A stretch of DNA of 64,000 nt from Helicobacter pylori (GTDB lineage: Bacteria; Campylobacterota; Campylobacteria; Campylobacterales; Helicobacteraceae). The DNA is taken from NCBI RefSeq assembly GCF_030323545.1, contig NZ_CP122954.1, positions 186,001 to 250,000 of the forward strand, written 5' to 3'. Position 1 is the stretch's first letter. Each line of letters opens with the position of its first letter. Made by a program: the position numbers and the translations under genes. A model generated the notes under the pieces. That model searched no databases, had not been told where the DNA came from, and saw nothing but the letters and a program-made list of their open reading frames with translations. Below, piece by piece: positions 21,386 through 31,936 of the stretch.

Positions 21386-21740
21386 GATTATGCTCTTTTA
21401 AAATATCCATAATGCTGATAAAAGTTTCAAAACGAGAGCTTTTGTCGCTTTTTAAGTCTATAAGGGTTTTAGGATCTGTTTGTTTGATTGCAGCGCTCAA
21501 AGCTTCTAAATTCGTCGGTTTGTCATCGACGAAAATATTGTCATGCTCATCTACAGAGATGACCACCACTTTCTGATCGTTTGGTTGGGATTTTTCTGCA
21601 TTTTTAGCGTTAGGGAGACTAACTTTAATCTTACCTTGTGCGATAAAAGTAGAAATGCTTAACACAATCGCTAGCAAAACGAGCATAATATCAATAAAAG
21701 GGACAACATTCAGCCCATCGCCTCTTCTGATGCTTTTCAT
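21351..21740 (-). CDS. exbD: ExbD biopolymer transport protein
   Basis: Inner-membrane partner of ExbB. The 129 residues begin [20 protein letters not shown], with the essential Asp in the single membrane segment ([12 protein letters not shown]), followed by a periplasmic domain. It overlaps exbB by four bases (ATGA-type) and tonB2 by 35. The very tight packing suggests fixed stoichiometry. Confidence 0.95.
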   Translation of the reverse strand: MKSIRRGDGLNVVPFIDIMLVLLAIVLSISTFIAQGKIKVSLPNAKNAEKSQPNDQKVVVISVDEHDNIFVDDKPTNLEALSAAIKQTDPKTLIDLKSDKSSRFETFISIMDILKEHNHENFSISTEAK

Positions 21741-22174
21741 TTTTTCATGATCCTGAATTTTTCACTCAAAACATCGGATTTTCTCAACAAGCTATTATAA
21801 GCGATCAAAGTGGGAATCGCCACAGCAAGCCCTAGAGCGGTCGCTTTTAAAGCTAAAGACAAACCTACCATGATCGTTTTAGCGTCCATCCCGCCGCTCA
21901 TGCCCATGTCATAGAAAATCACCATGATCCCTAAAACCGTCCCTAATAAGCCCACATAAGGCGCGTTAGAAAAAATCACATAGAGAATGGTTAGATTCTT
22001 GGTTAAATCCAAATTTAGGGCGTCTATATCATCATAAGCTTTCAAATTGACTTTGGAATAAAAAATAATCCTTTCAATCACAAACCACACAGCTAAAAAA
22101 CTCGCCACGCCAAGCACCGCAAAAATGAATATATCCACATAATCTTTCAACATTGCCATTGAAAAACCGCCCAT
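21737..22174 (-). CDS. exbB: ExbB proton-channel subunit
   Basis: MotA/TolQ/ExbB-family subunit that forms the proton channel with ExbD. The 145 residues start at ATG 22174-22172, chosen for the strong AAGGAGT upstream; the frame stays open further but that extension is not protein-like. Three membrane segments are visible, including [20 protein letters not shown] and the [19 protein letters not shown] hairpin. First gene of the exbB-exbD-tonB2 operon. Confidence 0.93.
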   Translation of the reverse strand: MGGFSMAMLKDYVDIFIFAVLGVASFLAVWFVIERIIFYSKVNLKAYDDIDALNLDLTKNLTILYVIFSNAPYVGLLGTVLGIMVIFYDMGMSGGMDAKTIMVGLSLALKATALGLAVAIPTLIAYNSLLRKSDVLSEKFRIMKK

Positions 22175-22509
22175 AAAAACTCCTTGTCTATGATAAAATA
22201 ATTCCCTTAAGATTGAAGCAACACGCAATACAGCCACACTCTTAGAGCATACACTCTTTAAGAAGCATTCGTTCGCATAAATGCCCCAAAATGATAAAAG
22301 AATGTTGTATTGTTGATTATATTGTTTTAATAATAACAAGTCAATAATAATTAAGCTAGTAATTGTAATTAAATTCAAACGCTATAAATAGTGTCTTATG
22401 ACCAATTATTTAAATCCAGTTTGTATTATAATTGTTCATTTTAAATTAATTCAATCATACTAGCATGAGCGGCTTTTAACGAACTCATGCCAAAAAAGGA
22501 TTTTTCTCA
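22175..22509. promoter_or_regulatory. Divergent exbB/nikR control region
   Basis: 335 AT-rich bases with no credible gene. TATAAT at 22427-22432 is a likely nikR -10. In H. pylori this intergenic region is known to be bound by NikR; the half-site-like TATAATT (22427-22433) with AATTAAT ten bases on is the best match to TATWATT-N11-AATWATA that I can see, and it is imperfect. Further AT-rich half-sites lie at 22310-22375. Exact operators are unresolved. Confidence 0.5.
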
Positions 22510-22956
22510 ATGGATACACACAATAAAGACGATTCAATCATCCGCTTTTCGGTTTCTTTACAACAAAATTTATTAGACGAATTGGATAACCGCATCATTA
22601 AAAACGGCTATTCTTCTCGCTCAGAATTGGTGCGCGACATGATCAGAGAAAAATTAGTAGAAGACAATTGGGCAGAAGATAACCCTAATGATGGGAGTAA
22701 AATCGCCGTGCTTGTGGTGATTTATGACCACCATCAAAGGGAATTAAACCAGCGCATGATAGACATTCAGCATGCCAGCGGGACGCATGTTTTATGCACC
22801 ACGCACATTCACATGGATGCGCATAATTGTTTAGAGACGATTATCTTACAAGGCAATTCGCTTGAAATCCAACGCTTGCAATTAGAAATTGGGGGGCTTA
22901 GGGGGGTTAAATTCGCTAAATTGACTAAGGCGTCTAGCTTTGAACACAATGAATAG
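22510..22956 (+). CDS. nikR: Nickel-responsive regulator NikR
   Basis: Ribbon-helix-helix regulator that senses Ni2+ and controls urease, nickel uptake and the ExbBD-TonB energiser. The 148 residues have the N-terminal RHH ([19 protein letters not shown] and [11 protein letters not shown]) and an ACT-like metal domain. The nickel ligands His88, His99, His101 and Cys107 are all present ([16 protein letters not shown]). It is divergent from exbB. Its last 8 bases overlap nadD. Confidence 0.97.
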   Translation: MDTHNKDDSIIRFSVSLQQNLLDELDNRIIKNGYSSRSELVRDMIREKLVEDNWAEDNPNDGSKIAVLVVIYDHHQRELNQRMIDIQHASGTHVLCTTHIHMDAHNCLETIILQGNSLEIQRLQLEIGGLRGVKFAKLTKASSFEHNE

Positions 22957-23464
22957 CGTGTTAGAATACAAAGAATTAGCGCTCTATGGAGGGAGTTTTG
23001 ATCCCTTGCATAAGGCTCATTTAGCCATTATTGAGCAAACTTTAGAATTATTGCCATTTGCTAAGCTGATTGTCTTGCCCGCTTATCAAAACCCTTTCAA
23101 AAAGCCATGTTTTTTGGACGCGCAAACCCGTTTTAAGGAATTAGAAAGAGCTTTAAAGGGAATGCCTAGGGTGCTATTGAGCGATTTTGAAATCAAACAA
23201 GAAAGGGCTGTGCCTACGATAGAAAGCGCGCTTCATTTCCAAAAACTCTACCGCCCTCAAACGCTTCATTTGGTTATAGGAGCGGATTGTTTGAGGCATC
23301 TTTCTTCTTGGACTAACGCTACAGAGCTTTTAAAAAGGGTGGAATTAGTGGTTTTTGAAAGGATTGGCTATGAAGAGATCCAATTTAAGGGGCGTTATTT
23401 CCCTTTAAAAGGCATTGATGTGCCGATTTCTTCTAGCGCGATTAGGGCTGGTTTGGGGGTTTAA
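22949..23464 (+). CDS. nadD: Nicotinate-nucleotide adenylyltransferase
   Basis: Adenylates nicotinate mononucleotide to deamido-NAD. From ATG 22949 it has 171 residues (TTG 22940 is an in-frame alternative). The nucleotidyltransferase signature [13 protein letters not shown] is near residue 14 and the C-terminal [10 protein letters not shown] motif is present. It overlaps nikR by 8 bases, so the NAD pathway step is co-transcribed with the nickel regulator. It ends against the convergent J-domain gene with a 4-base overlap. Confidence 0.93.
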   Translation: MNSVLEYKELALYGGSFDPLHKAHLAIIEQTLELLPFAKLIVLPAYQNPFKKPCFLDAQTRFKELERALKGMPRVLLSDFEIKQERAVPTIESALHFQKLYRPQTLHLVIGADCLRHLSSWTNATELLKRVELVVFERIGYEEIQFKGRYFPLKGIDVPISSSAIRAGLGV

Positions 23465-24240
23465 GCGTGTTTTTTAATGTGGCAATACGCCTCTTGAATG
23501 ATAGCGAAGCGTTTGGCGTAAAGAGCCTTTTTTTCTTTCAGATCGCATAAATCAGGGTGGTAGGTTTTAGCCAATTCTAAATAGCGCTTTTTGACTTCGC
23601 TGAAATTTTCATGCTTGATAAACCCTAGCGTTTTATAGCATTCCTTTAATTTGCGCTCAGCCATAGTGGTGTAGCTGTCCTTGCCAAAGCCATTAGGATA
23701 GATGAAATCTAAGCATGCGTTATGGACGATTCTATTTTCATTGAGCGTTACAATGAGTTCCCAAAAACGCTCTGAATCGCCTCTTATATGCAATTCATCT
23801 TGGGTTTCTAAAAACACACAGCCGCTGAATTTTTGGCGTAAAAACCGCTTGGCGATAGGGTGTTTGGTGATAAAAAGCGCGTATTCTGCCCCAAAGGTTA
23901 AAACTTTCACTTCTATTTTTTCTAAAAGCGTGTTTTGATTGATAATTTTGATGCGTATGGGCAAGTGGCTTTTTTGTAAAACCTCTTCTAAAGAATGCGC
24001 GCTAATATCTTTCTCATGCACGCATTCAAGGGCATGATAGACCCAATTAAGCAAGTAGTTTTTCTTAAAGCATTCCGTGTCGTTTAAGATGAGCAACGAT
24101 GAAGAGAGCATGTGGCACTGGCTGAAATGTTTTTTAGCGTAGTTTAAAACTTTTTTCAATAAGGGGTGGCTGTTGGGGAGCGCGATTTGCGTGAATTTGG
24201 CTAACAATTCAATTTTGGCCATTGCCCTTATTTTCTCCAT
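23461..24240 (-). CDS. J-domain protein with C-terminal J domain
   Basis: 259 residues. The last 60 form a J domain with the HPD tripeptide ([15 protein letters not shown]) at the very C-terminus, the reverse of the usual DnaJ layout and like DjlA-type co-chaperones. The first 190 residues match no family I recognise (repeated [21 protein letters not shown]-like [13 protein letters not shown]) and show no clear membrane segment. It probably recruits DnaK to a special client. The start may instead be Met7. Confidence 0.8.
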   Translation of the reverse strand: MEKIRAMAKIELLAKFTQIALPNSHPLLKKVLNYAKKHFSQCHMLSSSLLILNDTECFKKNYLLNWVYHALECVHEKDISAHSLEEVLQKSHLPIRIKIINQNTLLEKIEVKVLTFGAEYALFITKHPIAKRFLRQKFSGCVFLETQDELHIRGDSERFWELIVTLNENRIVHNACLDFIYPNGFGKDSYTTMAERKLKECYKTLGFIKHENFSEVKKRYLELAKTYHPDLCDLKEKKALYAKRFAIIQEAYCHIKKHA

Positions 24241-24364
24241 GCGTTTTGATGCGATTTTTAAAAATCTTTAGGTATTTTAGCATGCCAATGGTTAAAAAAA
24301 GGTGGTTATGAATGGTTTTTTGCGCTAGACTACGAGCCATAACTCATTTAATGAAAGATTAAAA

Positions 24365-25393
24365 ATGAAAATAGCGGTATTACTCAGTGGGGGGGTGGAT
24401 AGCTCTTATAGCGCTTATAGCTTAAAAGAGCAAGGGCATGAATTAGTGGGGATTTATTTAAAACTCCATGCGAGTGAAAAAAAGCATGATTTATACATTA
24501 AAAACGCACAAAAAGCGTGCGAGTTTTTAGGCATTCCTTTAGAGGTGTTGGATTTTCAAAAGGATTTTAAAAGTGCGGTTTATGATGAATTTATCAGCGC
24601 TTATGAAGAAGGGCAAACCCCTAACCCATGCGCGTTGTGCAACCCTTTAATGAAATTTGGGCTAGCTTTAGATCACGCTTTAAAATTAGGGTGTGAAAAG
24701 ATCGCTACCGGGCATTATGCGAGGGTCAAAGAAATTGACAAGGTAAGTTATATTCAAGAGGCTTTGGATAAAACTAAAGATCAGAGCTATTTTTTATACG
24801 CTTTAGAGCATGAAGTTATCGCTAAATTGGTGTTCCCTTTAGGGGATTTGTTAAAAAAGGATATTAAGCCTTTAGCCTTGAATGCGATGCCTTTTTTAGG
24901 CACTCTAGAGACTTATAAGGAATCTCAAGAAATCTGCTTTGTGGAAAAAAGCTACATTGACACTTTAAAAAAGCATGTTGAAGTGGAAAAAGAGGGCGTG
25001 GTGAAAAACCTGCAAGGCGAAATCATTGGCACGCATAAGGGCTATATGCAATACACGATTGGCAAACGCAAAGGCTTTAGTGTTAAAGGTGCGTTAGAGC
25101 CGCATTTTGTGGTGGGGATTGACGCTAAAAAGAACGAGTTAATTGTGGGCAAAAAAGAAGATCTCGCCACGCATTCGCTTAAGGCTAAAAACAAATCTTT
25201 GATGAAAGATTTTAAAAATGGCGAATATTCTATCAAGGCCCGTTACAGGAGCGTGCCTACTAAAGCGTTTGTGAGTTTGAGAGATGAGGCGATTGAAGTG
25301 GAGTTTGAAGAGCCTTTTTATGGCGTGGCTAAAGGGCAAGCCTTAGTCGTTTATAAAGATGACATCTTGCTTGGCGGGGGCGTGATTGTTTAG
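24365..25393 (+). CDS. mnmA: tRNA-specific 2-thiouridylase
   Basis: Puts sulfur on U34 of tRNA for Lys, Glu and Gln. The 342 residues have the PP-loop [12 protein letters not shown] near residue 7, the catalytic Cys pair in PNPCALCN (near 86) and SQEICFV (near 183), and the C-terminal barrel. Single gene between divergent and convergent neighbours. Confidence 0.96.
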   Translation: MKIAVLLSGGVDSSYSAYSLKEQGHELVGIYLKLHASEKKHDLYIKNAQKACEFLGIPLEVLDFQKDFKSAVYDEFISAYEEGQTPNPCALCNPLMKFGLALDHALKLGCEKIATGHYARVKEIDKVSYIQEALDKTKDQSYFLYALEHEVIAKLVFPLGDLLKKDIKPLALNAMPFLGTLETYKESQEICFVEKSYIDTLKKHVEVEKEGVVKNLQGEIIGTHKGYMQYTIGKRKGFSVKGALEPHFVVGIDAKKNELIVGKKEDLATHSLKAKNKSLMKDFKNGEYSIKARYRSVPTKAFVSLRDEAIEVEFEEPFYGVAKGQALVVYKDDILLGGGVIV

Positions 25394-25436
25394 GGCTTTT
25401 TGCGCTTATAGCTTAATTGGTTGCTTTTTTAAAAAC

Positions 25437-26567
25437 TCACTCTTGTTTAAAATTTTCAAAGCTAGGGAATCCATGCGGATCTAAGCGGATATTTTTAATA
25501 AGAGCCTTTTCATTGCTCAAATCACCGCTCAAATTGGAGGGCTTTTTAGTCTGTTGTTTGGCTAAAAGGGCTAAAACTTGGGCGTTTAACGCCATGGTTT
25601 CATTCAAAAACGCCATTTGCTTATTTAATTCGCTTAAAAATTCTATATTCAAGGTTTTTAAAGTATGCTCGTAATTGGCTAAGATTAAAGCATGCTTTTC
25701 TTTATTATCTTTAGCGTTTTTTAATTCTTTGTCTCGCTCTATAAGGGCGTTTTGGTAGCGTTGGTGCAATTCTTTAGCGCATGATTTGAGGTTTTCTTTA
25801 TCGCATAAAAAATGCGTTTTTAAAGTTTCTAGGCGTTTTTCTAAGGGCAAAAAGGTTTTTAGGGCGTCTTCTTTGGCTTGGATTTGGCTTTGAAGCTTAT
25901 TTTTAAATTTTTTCAAACGCATGGCTTTATAGGCTTGAAAATCATGGTTTATGAGGGCGTTGTATTCTAGGGTTTTATTATGGGATTGTTGGTTATGGGC
26001 TTGGTTTTCTAAAACTTGATCGCATAAGGCGTTTAAAGCGCTCATCAAATCCAATTGGGAGAGCAAATGGGCGAGTTTAGGCTCTTTGAGTAAGAAAAGG
26101 GCGTTGTTTTGCTCTTGGACTTCTAAAGCGTTTGAAGCCTCTTCTAAATTCTTAACGCCGCTCAAATAAGGGCAATGCTCTTGTAAAAAAAGCGTTTGGG
26201 ATTCTTCTATTAAGCGTTCTTGTTCCATGCCCTTTTTTATGTGTTTTTCTAAAGCTTGTAATTTTTCTAATTCCAAAGCGCTTTGTTTCAATAATATATC
26301 AGTGTCCATAAGGCGGATTTGGCTGGCGTTAAAAAAACGCCTCTGGCTAGTTAGGGTGCTGTTAGCCTTTTTGATTTCTTTAAGTTGATCTTGGTTATTG
26401 GAAAGCACGTTTTGATAGATTCTTAAACTTTCATTGAGTTTGTAAAGCATGTCAGAAAGCTGTTCGTTGGAGCGCGAGAGCTTGGCGTTAGTTTGAGAAT
26501 CAAAAGTCATCATTATCTGTGCGTTTGAAAAGGTTAGAAAAAATAAGAAGAAGCAAAAAAATCTCAT
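25437..26567 (-). CDS. Exported coiled-coil protein of unknown function
   Basis: Not recognised as a named family. The 376 residues begin with a signal peptide (MRFFCFFLFFLTFSNAQ) and then form nearly continuous heptad-like helix, rich in Leu, Lys, Glu, Gln and Asn (LSDMLYKLNESLRIYQNVL). Four Cys occur in the middle (HCPYL, LCDQ, LCDKE, SCAK). It is probably periplasmic or attached by partners. It lies alone on the minus strand between mnmA and dnaJ. No SD is evident, so the start is tentative. Confidence 0.75.
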   Translation of the reverse strand: MRFFCFFLFFLTFSNAQIMMTFDSQTNAKLSRSNEQLSDMLYKLNESLRIYQNVLSNNQDQLKEIKKANSTLTSQRRFFNASQIRLMDTDILLKQSALELEKLQALEKHIKKGMEQERLIEESQTLFLQEHCPYLSGVKNLEEASNALEVQEQNNALFLLKEPKLAHLLSQLDLMSALNALCDQVLENQAHNQQSHNKTLEYNALINHDFQAYKAMRLKKFKNKLQSQIQAKEDALKTFLPLEKRLETLKTHFLCDKENLKSCAKELHQRYQNALIERDKELKNAKDNKEKHALILANYEHTLKTLNIEFLSELNKQMAFLNETMALNAQVLALLAKQQTKKPSNLSGDLSNEKALIKNIRLDPHGFPSFENFKQE

Positions 26568-26691
26568 AAGGTTATCTTTATTACTATAGTTTCATCGTGT
26601 TATTTTATCTAAGTTTTGACATGCACCAAAACACGCAAAATTATCGCTTTTAAGATAAAATAAGCGTTTTGATGCCATTTTTGGAGCGATC

Positions 26692-27801
26692 GTGGAATTG
26701 AGTTATTATGAAATTTTAGAAGTGGAAAAACACAGCAACCAAGAGACCATTAAAAAGTCTTACAGGAAGCTGGCTTTAAAATACCACCCGGACCGAAACG
26801 CCGGCGATAAAGAAGCCGAAGAAAAGTTCAAGCTCATCAATGAAGCCTATGGGGTGCTAAGCGATGAAAAGAAGCGGGCCTTATACGACAGGTATGGTAA
26901 AAAGGGCTTAAACCAAGCCGGTGCGAGTCAGAGCGATTTTTCTGATTTTTTTGAAGATTTAGGCTCGTTTTTTGAGGACGCTTTTGGGTTTGGCGCTAGG
27001 GGAGGTAAAAGGCAAAAAAGCTCTATCGCACCGGATTATTTGCAAACCATTGAATTGAGTTTTAAAGAAGCGGTTTTTGGCTGTAAAAAAACCATTAAAG
27101 CCCAATACCAGAGCGTCTGTGAAAGTTGCGATGGCACGGGCGCTAAAGATAAAGCCCTAGAGACTTGCAAGCAGTGTAATGGGCAAGGGCAAGTGTTTAT
27201 GCGTCAAGGTTTTATGAGTTTTGCGCAAACTTGTGGGGCGTGTCAAGGCAAGGGCAAGATCATTAAAACCCCATGCCAAGCGTGTAAGGGCAAAACCTAC
27301 ATTCTTAAAGATGAAGAAATTGACGCGATAATCCCTGAGGGCATTGATGATCAAAACCGCATGGTGTTTAAAAATAAAGGCAATGAATACGAGAAGGGGA
27401 AAAGAGGGGATTTGTATTTAGAAGCGCGAGTCAAAGAAGATGAGCATTTCAAGCGCGAAGGCTGTGATTTGTTCATTGAAGCGCCGGTGTTTTTCACCAC
27501 TATCGCTTTGGGGCATACGATTAAAGTGCCGTCTTTAAGAGGAGGCGAATTGGAATTAAAAATCCCTAGAAACGCCAAAGACAGGCAAACTTTTGCGTTT
27601 AGAAACGAGGGCGTGAAGCACCCTGAAAGCTCTTATAGGGGGAGTTTGATTGTGGTGTTGCAAGTGATTTATCCTAAAAGCTTGAATAAAGAGCAGCAAG
27701 GGTTATTGGAAAAATTGCATGCGAGTTTTGGCTATGAGGGCGAACCGCATAAAAGCGTTTTAGAAACCTGTATTTCTAAAATTAAAGATTGGTTTAAATA
27801 A
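26692..27801 (+). CDS. dnaJ: Chaperone DnaJ (Hsp40)
   Basis: Co-chaperone of DnaK. Start is GTG 26692 with GGAG at the right distance. The 369 residues run J domain (HPD in [10 protein letters not shown]), Gly/Phe region (about 80-105), and four CxxCxGxG-type zinc repeats ([32 protein letters not shown]), then the client-binding C-domain. The glycine-rich linker is short (FGARGG). A TAAGATAAAAT before the gene may be its promoter. Confidence 0.96.
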   Translation: MELSYYEILEVEKHSNQETIKKSYRKLALKYHPDRNAGDKEAEEKFKLINEAYGVLSDEKKRALYDRYGKKGLNQAGASQSDFSDFFEDLGSFFEDAFGFGARGGKRQKSSIAPDYLQTIELSFKEAVFGCKKTIKAQYQSVCESCDGTGAKDKALETCKQCNGQGQVFMRQGFMSFAQTCGACQGKGKIIKTPCQACKGKTYILKDEEIDAIIPEGIDDQNRMVFKNKGNEYEKGKRGDLYLEARVKEDEHFKREGCDLFIEAPVFFTTIALGHTIKVPSLRGGELELKIPRNAKDRQTFAFRNEGVKHPESSYRGSLIVVLQVIYPKSLNKEQQGLLEKLHASFGYEGEPHKSVLETCISKIKDWFK

Positions 27802-27811
27802 AAGGTTGTTG

Positions 27812-28498
27812 ATGCATGATTTTCTAAAAGCCTTCAAAGACGCTTTCCCTCATACCATTTCTATCTTTTTAGGGTATTTGCTTATGGGAATGACTTTTGG
27901 AATGCTTTTAGTCCAGCATGGCTATGATTATAAAGTCGCTTTGTTCATGTCGTTATTCATCTATGCTGGGGCGGTGCAATTTGTAGCGATCACGCTTTTA
28001 AGCGCGCAAGCGAGCTTGATGAATGTCGTTATTGTGAGCTTGCTAGTGAATGCGAGACAGACTTGTTATGCGCTTTCCATGCTAGATCGATTTAAAAACA
28101 CCCAATGGCGTTTGCCCTATTTAGCGCATGCGCTCACGGATGAAACCTTTGCTTTATTGAATTTATACGCTCCTAAAGAGGGGGTTAGTGAAAAAGACTT
28201 TATTTTTAGCATTTCCTTACTCAACCACTCTTATTGGATTTTTGGCTCGTTGGTGGGTTCGTTGGTGGGTTCGCATTTTTCTTTTGACACTCAAGGCATG
28301 GAATTTGTGATGACAGCGATTTTTATCGTGCTGTTTATGGAGCAATACAAACGCACCACGAACCATAAAAACGCATGGCTTGGGATTATTATTGCGGTTG
28401 TTTGTTTAGCGCTCTTTGGGACTGAATACTTTTTGCTCATCGCTTTAGTTTTAATGGTGCTTGTTCTTATTTTGTTTAGAAAGCGGTTAGAATGTTGA
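27812..28498 (+). CDS. azlC: AzlC-family branched-chain amino acid exporter, large subunit
   Basis: Inner-membrane protein of 228 residues with about seven hydrophobic segments. The family region is IYAGAVQFVAITLL followed by VSLLVNARQTCYALSM. It works with the small AzlD partner encoded directly after it (TGATG overlap). Start ATG 27812 follows AAAGG with six bases; upstream TTGs are in frame. Substrate is inferred from the family. Confidence 0.9.
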   Translation: MHDFLKAFKDAFPHTISIFLGYLLMGMTFGMLLVQHGYDYKVALFMSLFIYAGAVQFVAITLLSAQASLMNVVIVSLLVNARQTCYALSMLDRFKNTQWRLPYLAHALTDETFALLNLYAPKEGVSEKDFIFSISLLNHSYWIFGSLVGSLVGSHFSFDTQGMEFVMTAIFIVLFMEQYKRTTNHKNAWLGIIIAVVCLALFGTEYFLLIALVLMVLVLILFRKRLEC

Positions 28499-28848
28499 TG
28501 CATTCTATACTCATTATTTTAGTCATCATATTAACGACTTATTTCACGCGCATCTGGCCTTTTATGGTGTTTAATTCTAAAAACCCACCCAACGACTTTG
28601 TGCGTTATTTGGGTAGGGCTTTATCATGCTCAGTGATAGGCATGCTCGTGATCTATTGTTTTAAAGACATTCACATTTTAAAACCCCCTTATGGGATCAA
28701 TGAAATCACCGCTTTTTTATCCGTTATCCTTTTGCACCGCATTTTTAAGGTGTTTGTTTTAAGCATCACGCTCCCTACCATTCTTTATATGGTTTTAGTC
28801 CAAAGCCATGCGTTAGAAAAGGTTTTTTTTAATATTCATGTTTCCTAA
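28492..28848 (+). CDS. azlD: AzlD-family small exporter subunit
   Basis: 118-residue membrane protein with three or four hydrophobic segments and the family start TYFTRIWPFMVFN; RYLGRALSCSVIGMLVIYCF follows. ATG 28498, which overlaps the azlC stop in TGATG, is an equally good start. Its 3' end overlaps the convergent czcA gene by 20 bases. Confidence 0.88.
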   Translation: MLMHSILIILVIILTTYFTRIWPFMVFNSKNPPNDFVRYLGRALSCSVIGMLVIYCFKDIHILKPPYGINEITAFLSVILLHRIFKVFVLSITLPTILYMVLVQSHALEKVFFNIHVS

Positions 28849-31800
28849 CCCTAGCGTTTTTGATCACAAAATACGCCGTAGGGATAATAAAAAGCGTTAA
28901 AACAACGCTGCTTATCATGCCCCCTAGCATGGGCGCAGCGATGGATTTCATGATTTCACTTCCTGTGCCATGGCTATACATGATCGGAATGAGTGAAGCT
29001 AAAATGCTAAAAAAGGTCATAAGCTTGGGCCTTACCCTAAGCACCGCCCCATGCATGATAGCCTCTTTTAAAGCGGCGCTATTTTGCTCTTTTAAAGGGG
29101 TTTTGATGAATTTTTGAAACGCATCCTCTAAATAAATAATCATCACAATAGCCGTTTCGCTCGCTACCCCTAAAAGGGCTAAAAAGCCCACTAACGCCGC
29201 CACGCTCATGTTAAAACCCATGAGATTCATAAAAATCAACCCCCCCAAAAACGCAAAAGGCAGAGTGAAAAAGCATAATAAGGAATTAGTGAGATTCTTT
29301 AAAGCAAAGACAATTAAAATAAAAATGATAAACACGCTCACCGGCACGATGTATTGTAAGGTTTTAAACGCTTCTTCTAAATACTGGCTTTCGCCGCTGA
29401 ATTCATAATAATACCCGTTAGGCAATTGGATTTTTTCTAGCGCTTTTATCGCTAGTTGTCTGTAAGCATCAGAGCTGATACCATTTTGCGGAACAATATA
29501 AATAAAATTCACATTCAAGCCCTTTTCGCTTTTTAGCACCGCTGGCGAGTTGTCGTAATAGATGCGGGCTAACTCCCTTAAGGGCATGTAATTGTAAGCG
29601 GTTTTGATGTAGAGGTTTTTTAATTTTTCAATGGTGTTTCTTTCGGTGTCTTCTAAGCGTAAAGAAATGGGATAACTTTCTACGCCCTTAATCATGGTAG
29701 TGAGCGTGGCTCCGCCTAGAGCGAATTTAATCGCATCTAACACAGCACTTTTATTGATGCCATAACGAGCCAGATTTTCATCGTTCAAATCCAGCGTAAT
29801 GTAGTAGCCGTTATTGGATCGCTCAGCAAAAACGGACAAACTCTCTTTTAGGGTTTTGAGCTGTTGTTCCATAAGGATCGCTAATTCTTGTAATTTATCC
29901 GTGTCATTACCATAGAGCTTGATGCCTAGGGGCGTTCTAATCCCGGTTAAGAGCATGTCCGTTCTCCCACGAATGGGGTAAGTCCATGAATTGGTCAAGC
30001 CTTTTAATTGCAGGGTTTTTTCTAATTTATCCCTAACTTCTTTATAACTGAGCTTTTCTTTCCATTCGTTTTGTGGCTTTAATTCAATGTAGGTTTCTAT
30101 CATTCCTAAACCAGCTGCATCGGTGCTGGTGTTAGCGCGCCCCACCTTACCAAAAACCTGTTTGACAAAATCCAATCGCTTGATAGCGCTATTACTTTTT
30201 TTCAAATATTCTAAAGCGGTGTCAATGCCCACGCCATTAAGCGTTACAGGCATATACATGATTACCCCTTCATTGATTTGAGGGATAAATTCCCAGTTGA
30301 GTTTTTTATACGCTAGATACAAGCCTCCTAGACCCACAACGCTCGCTATTAAAAAAGCGTATCTGAATTTAAGCACAACCTTCAAACTCACGCCATAAAT
30401 TTTCATGAAAAAAGCGTTAATGGGGTTTTTAGACTCTTCTAAAATCCGCCCTTTAATGAGCCATACCATTAAAACAGGGACTATCGTAATAGAAAGCAGC
30501 GCTCCTACTAGCATGGCAAAGGTTTTGGTGTAAGCTAAAGGGGCAAAAAGCCTTTCTTCTTGACCGGTGAGCGCAAAAATTGGCAAGAAAGAAACCACGA
30601 TGATCATTAAAGCAAAAAATATCGCGCCCCCCACATGCTTAACCCCTTGCATGATGGCATTAACCCTTTGGATATCATCTTTTGTATCAATGTGTTGCAA
30701 ATGCTTGTGAGCGTTCTCCACCATCACAATAGCCGCATCCACCATCGCCCCTATAGCGATCGCAATGCCCCCTAAACTCATGATGCTCGCTTCAATATTG
30801 AAATAACGCATGAGCAAGAAGCTAATACACACGCTTAAAGGCAGAGTGATAATCACCACTAAAGCACTCCTGAAATGCAGTAAAAAAATCGCAATAATGA
30901 CTAGCACAATGACGCTTTCTTCTATGAGCGTGTGGATCAAATTGTCAATGCCTTTTTCAATCAATTCGCTCCTGTCATACACGCTGGTGATTTTCACATC
31001 AGGGTTACTCGCTTGTAGGGTGGCGATTTTTTCTTTAATGGCTTTAAGCACCTTGTAAGTGTCAGCGTGATAGCGCACCATAACAATCCCCCCCACCACT
31101 TCCTTATCGCCATTGAGATTGGCAGCCCCTCGGCGTGGTTTTGGCGCTAGCCTAACACTGGCTATATCTTTAATCTTTAAAGGGATAGCCCCTTCTTTTT
31201 TAATGACAATTTCTTCTAAATCCTTCAAAGATTGGATATAACCATGCGATCTTATGATTTTTTCAAACCCGTTTTCTAAAATAACCCCCCCACCGGTATC
31301 GTTATTGGAATTTTTAATCGCGTTAGCGACTTGATCTAAACTCAAGTTATAACGGATCAAAGAATCGTTTTGAAGCGTTACTTCATAATCTTTTACAAAG
31401 CCCCCCACGCTTGCGACCTCACTCACCCCATCAACCCCCAAAAGCGCATAGCGGTAATAAAAATCTTGCAAGACTTTCAAATCGCTTAAATTCTTGCTAT
31501 CGCTAGATAGAGCGTATTGATACGCCCATCCAATAGAAGTGGAATCGCTCCCTATTTCCACTTTAGCGTCCTTGGGGAGGTTACTCACTCGGTTTAATTG
31601 CTCTAAAACCCTGTCTCTAGCCCAATACAAATTGACGCCGTCTTTAAAAATGATGTAAATCAAGCCGCTTTCATAGCTAGAAATCCCCCTAACCGTGTCA
31701 ATGTTAGCGATACTCATGAAAGTAGAAACTAACGGGTAAGTAACCTGTTCTTGCACGATTTTAGGGCTTTGATTGGGGTAAGTGATTTGCACGACCACTT

Positions 31801-31936
31801 GAGCGGGGCTTAAATCTGGCAAAGCGTCTAAACGAACGCTTTTTATCGCCCACAAAGAGGCTAAAAAAATGAGTAGAGTGACTAAAGTGGTAAGGAGTTT
31901 GTTTTTAACGCTTAAATCAATGATTTTTTCTATCAT
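28829..31936 (-). CDS. czcA: Heavy-metal RND efflux pump, CusA-like (CzcA)
   Basis: Inner-membrane proton-driven metal exporter, 1035 residues, with 12 expected membrane segments and two large periplasmic loops. Segment 4 reads GGIAIAIGAMVDAAIVMVEN, the monovalent-cation (Cu/Ag) subtype of HME-RND pumps. The three Met of CusA's transport path are matched in MYMPVTLNG, GLGMIETYIEL and RTDMLLTGI. With CzcB, CrdB and CrdA this forms a copper export set. Start is directly next to the czcB stop. Confidence 0.95.
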   Translation of the reverse strand: MIEKIIDLSVKNKLLTTLVTLLIFLASLWAIKSVRLDALPDLSPAQVVVQITYPNQSPKIVQEQVTYPLVSTFMSIANIDTVRGISSYESGLIYIIFKDGVNLYWARDRVLEQLNRVSNLPKDAKVEIGSDSTSIGWAYQYALSSDSKNLSDLKVLQDFYYRYALLGVDGVSEVASVGGFVKDYEVTLQNDSLIRYNLSLDQVANAIKNSNNDTGGGVILENGFEKIIRSHGYIQSLKDLEEIVIKKEGAIPLKIKDIASVRLAPKPRRGAANLNGDKEVVGGIVMVRYHADTYKVLKAIKEKIATLQASNPDVKITSVYDRSELIEKGIDNLIHTLIEESVIVLVIIAIFLLHFRSALVVIITLPLSVCISFLLMRYFNIEASIMSLGGIAIAIGAMVDAAIVMVENAHKHLQHIDTKDDIQRVNAIMQGVKHVGGAIFFALMIIVVSFLPIFALTGQEERLFAPLAYTKTFAMLVGALLSITIVPVLMVWLIKGRILEESKNPINAFFMKIYGVSLKVVLKFRYAFLIASVVGLGGLYLAYKKLNWEFIPQINEGVIMYMPVTLNGVGIDTALEYLKKSNSAIKRLDFVKQVFGKVGRANTSTDAAGLGMIETYIELKPQNEWKEKLSYKEVRDKLEKTLQLKGLTNSWTYPIRGRTDMLLTGIRTPLGIKLYGNDTDKLQELAILMEQQLKTLKESLSVFAERSNNGYYITLDLNDENLARYGINKSAVLDAIKFALGGATLTTMIKGVESYPISLRLEDTERNTIEKLKNLYIKTAYNYMPLRELARIYYDNSPAVLKSEKGLNVNFIYIVPQNGISSDAYRQLAIKALEKIQLPNGYYYEFSGESQYLEEAFKTLQYIVPVSVFIIFILIVFALKNLTNSLLCFFTLPFAFLGGLIFMNLMGFNMSVAALVGFLALLGVASETAIVMIIYLEDAFQKFIKTPLKEQNSAALKEAIMHGAVLRVRPKLMTFFSILASLIPIMYSHGTGSEIMKSIAAPMLGGMISSVVLTLFIIPTAYFVIKNARVRKHEY

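Noticed and set aside
22175..22378. Upstream extension of exbB to 22378
   Set aside because: The extra 68 residues do not resemble ExbB, and the AAGGAGT sits just before the internal ATG at 22174.
24241..24364. Possible small RNA or leader before mnmA
   Set aside because: A 124-base gap with ordinary AT-rich sequence; no conserved structure visible by eye.
25437..26567. Coiled-coil exported protein as a VirB5-like secretion component
   Set aside because: Only length and helix content agree; no specific motif and no type IV secretion genes nearby.
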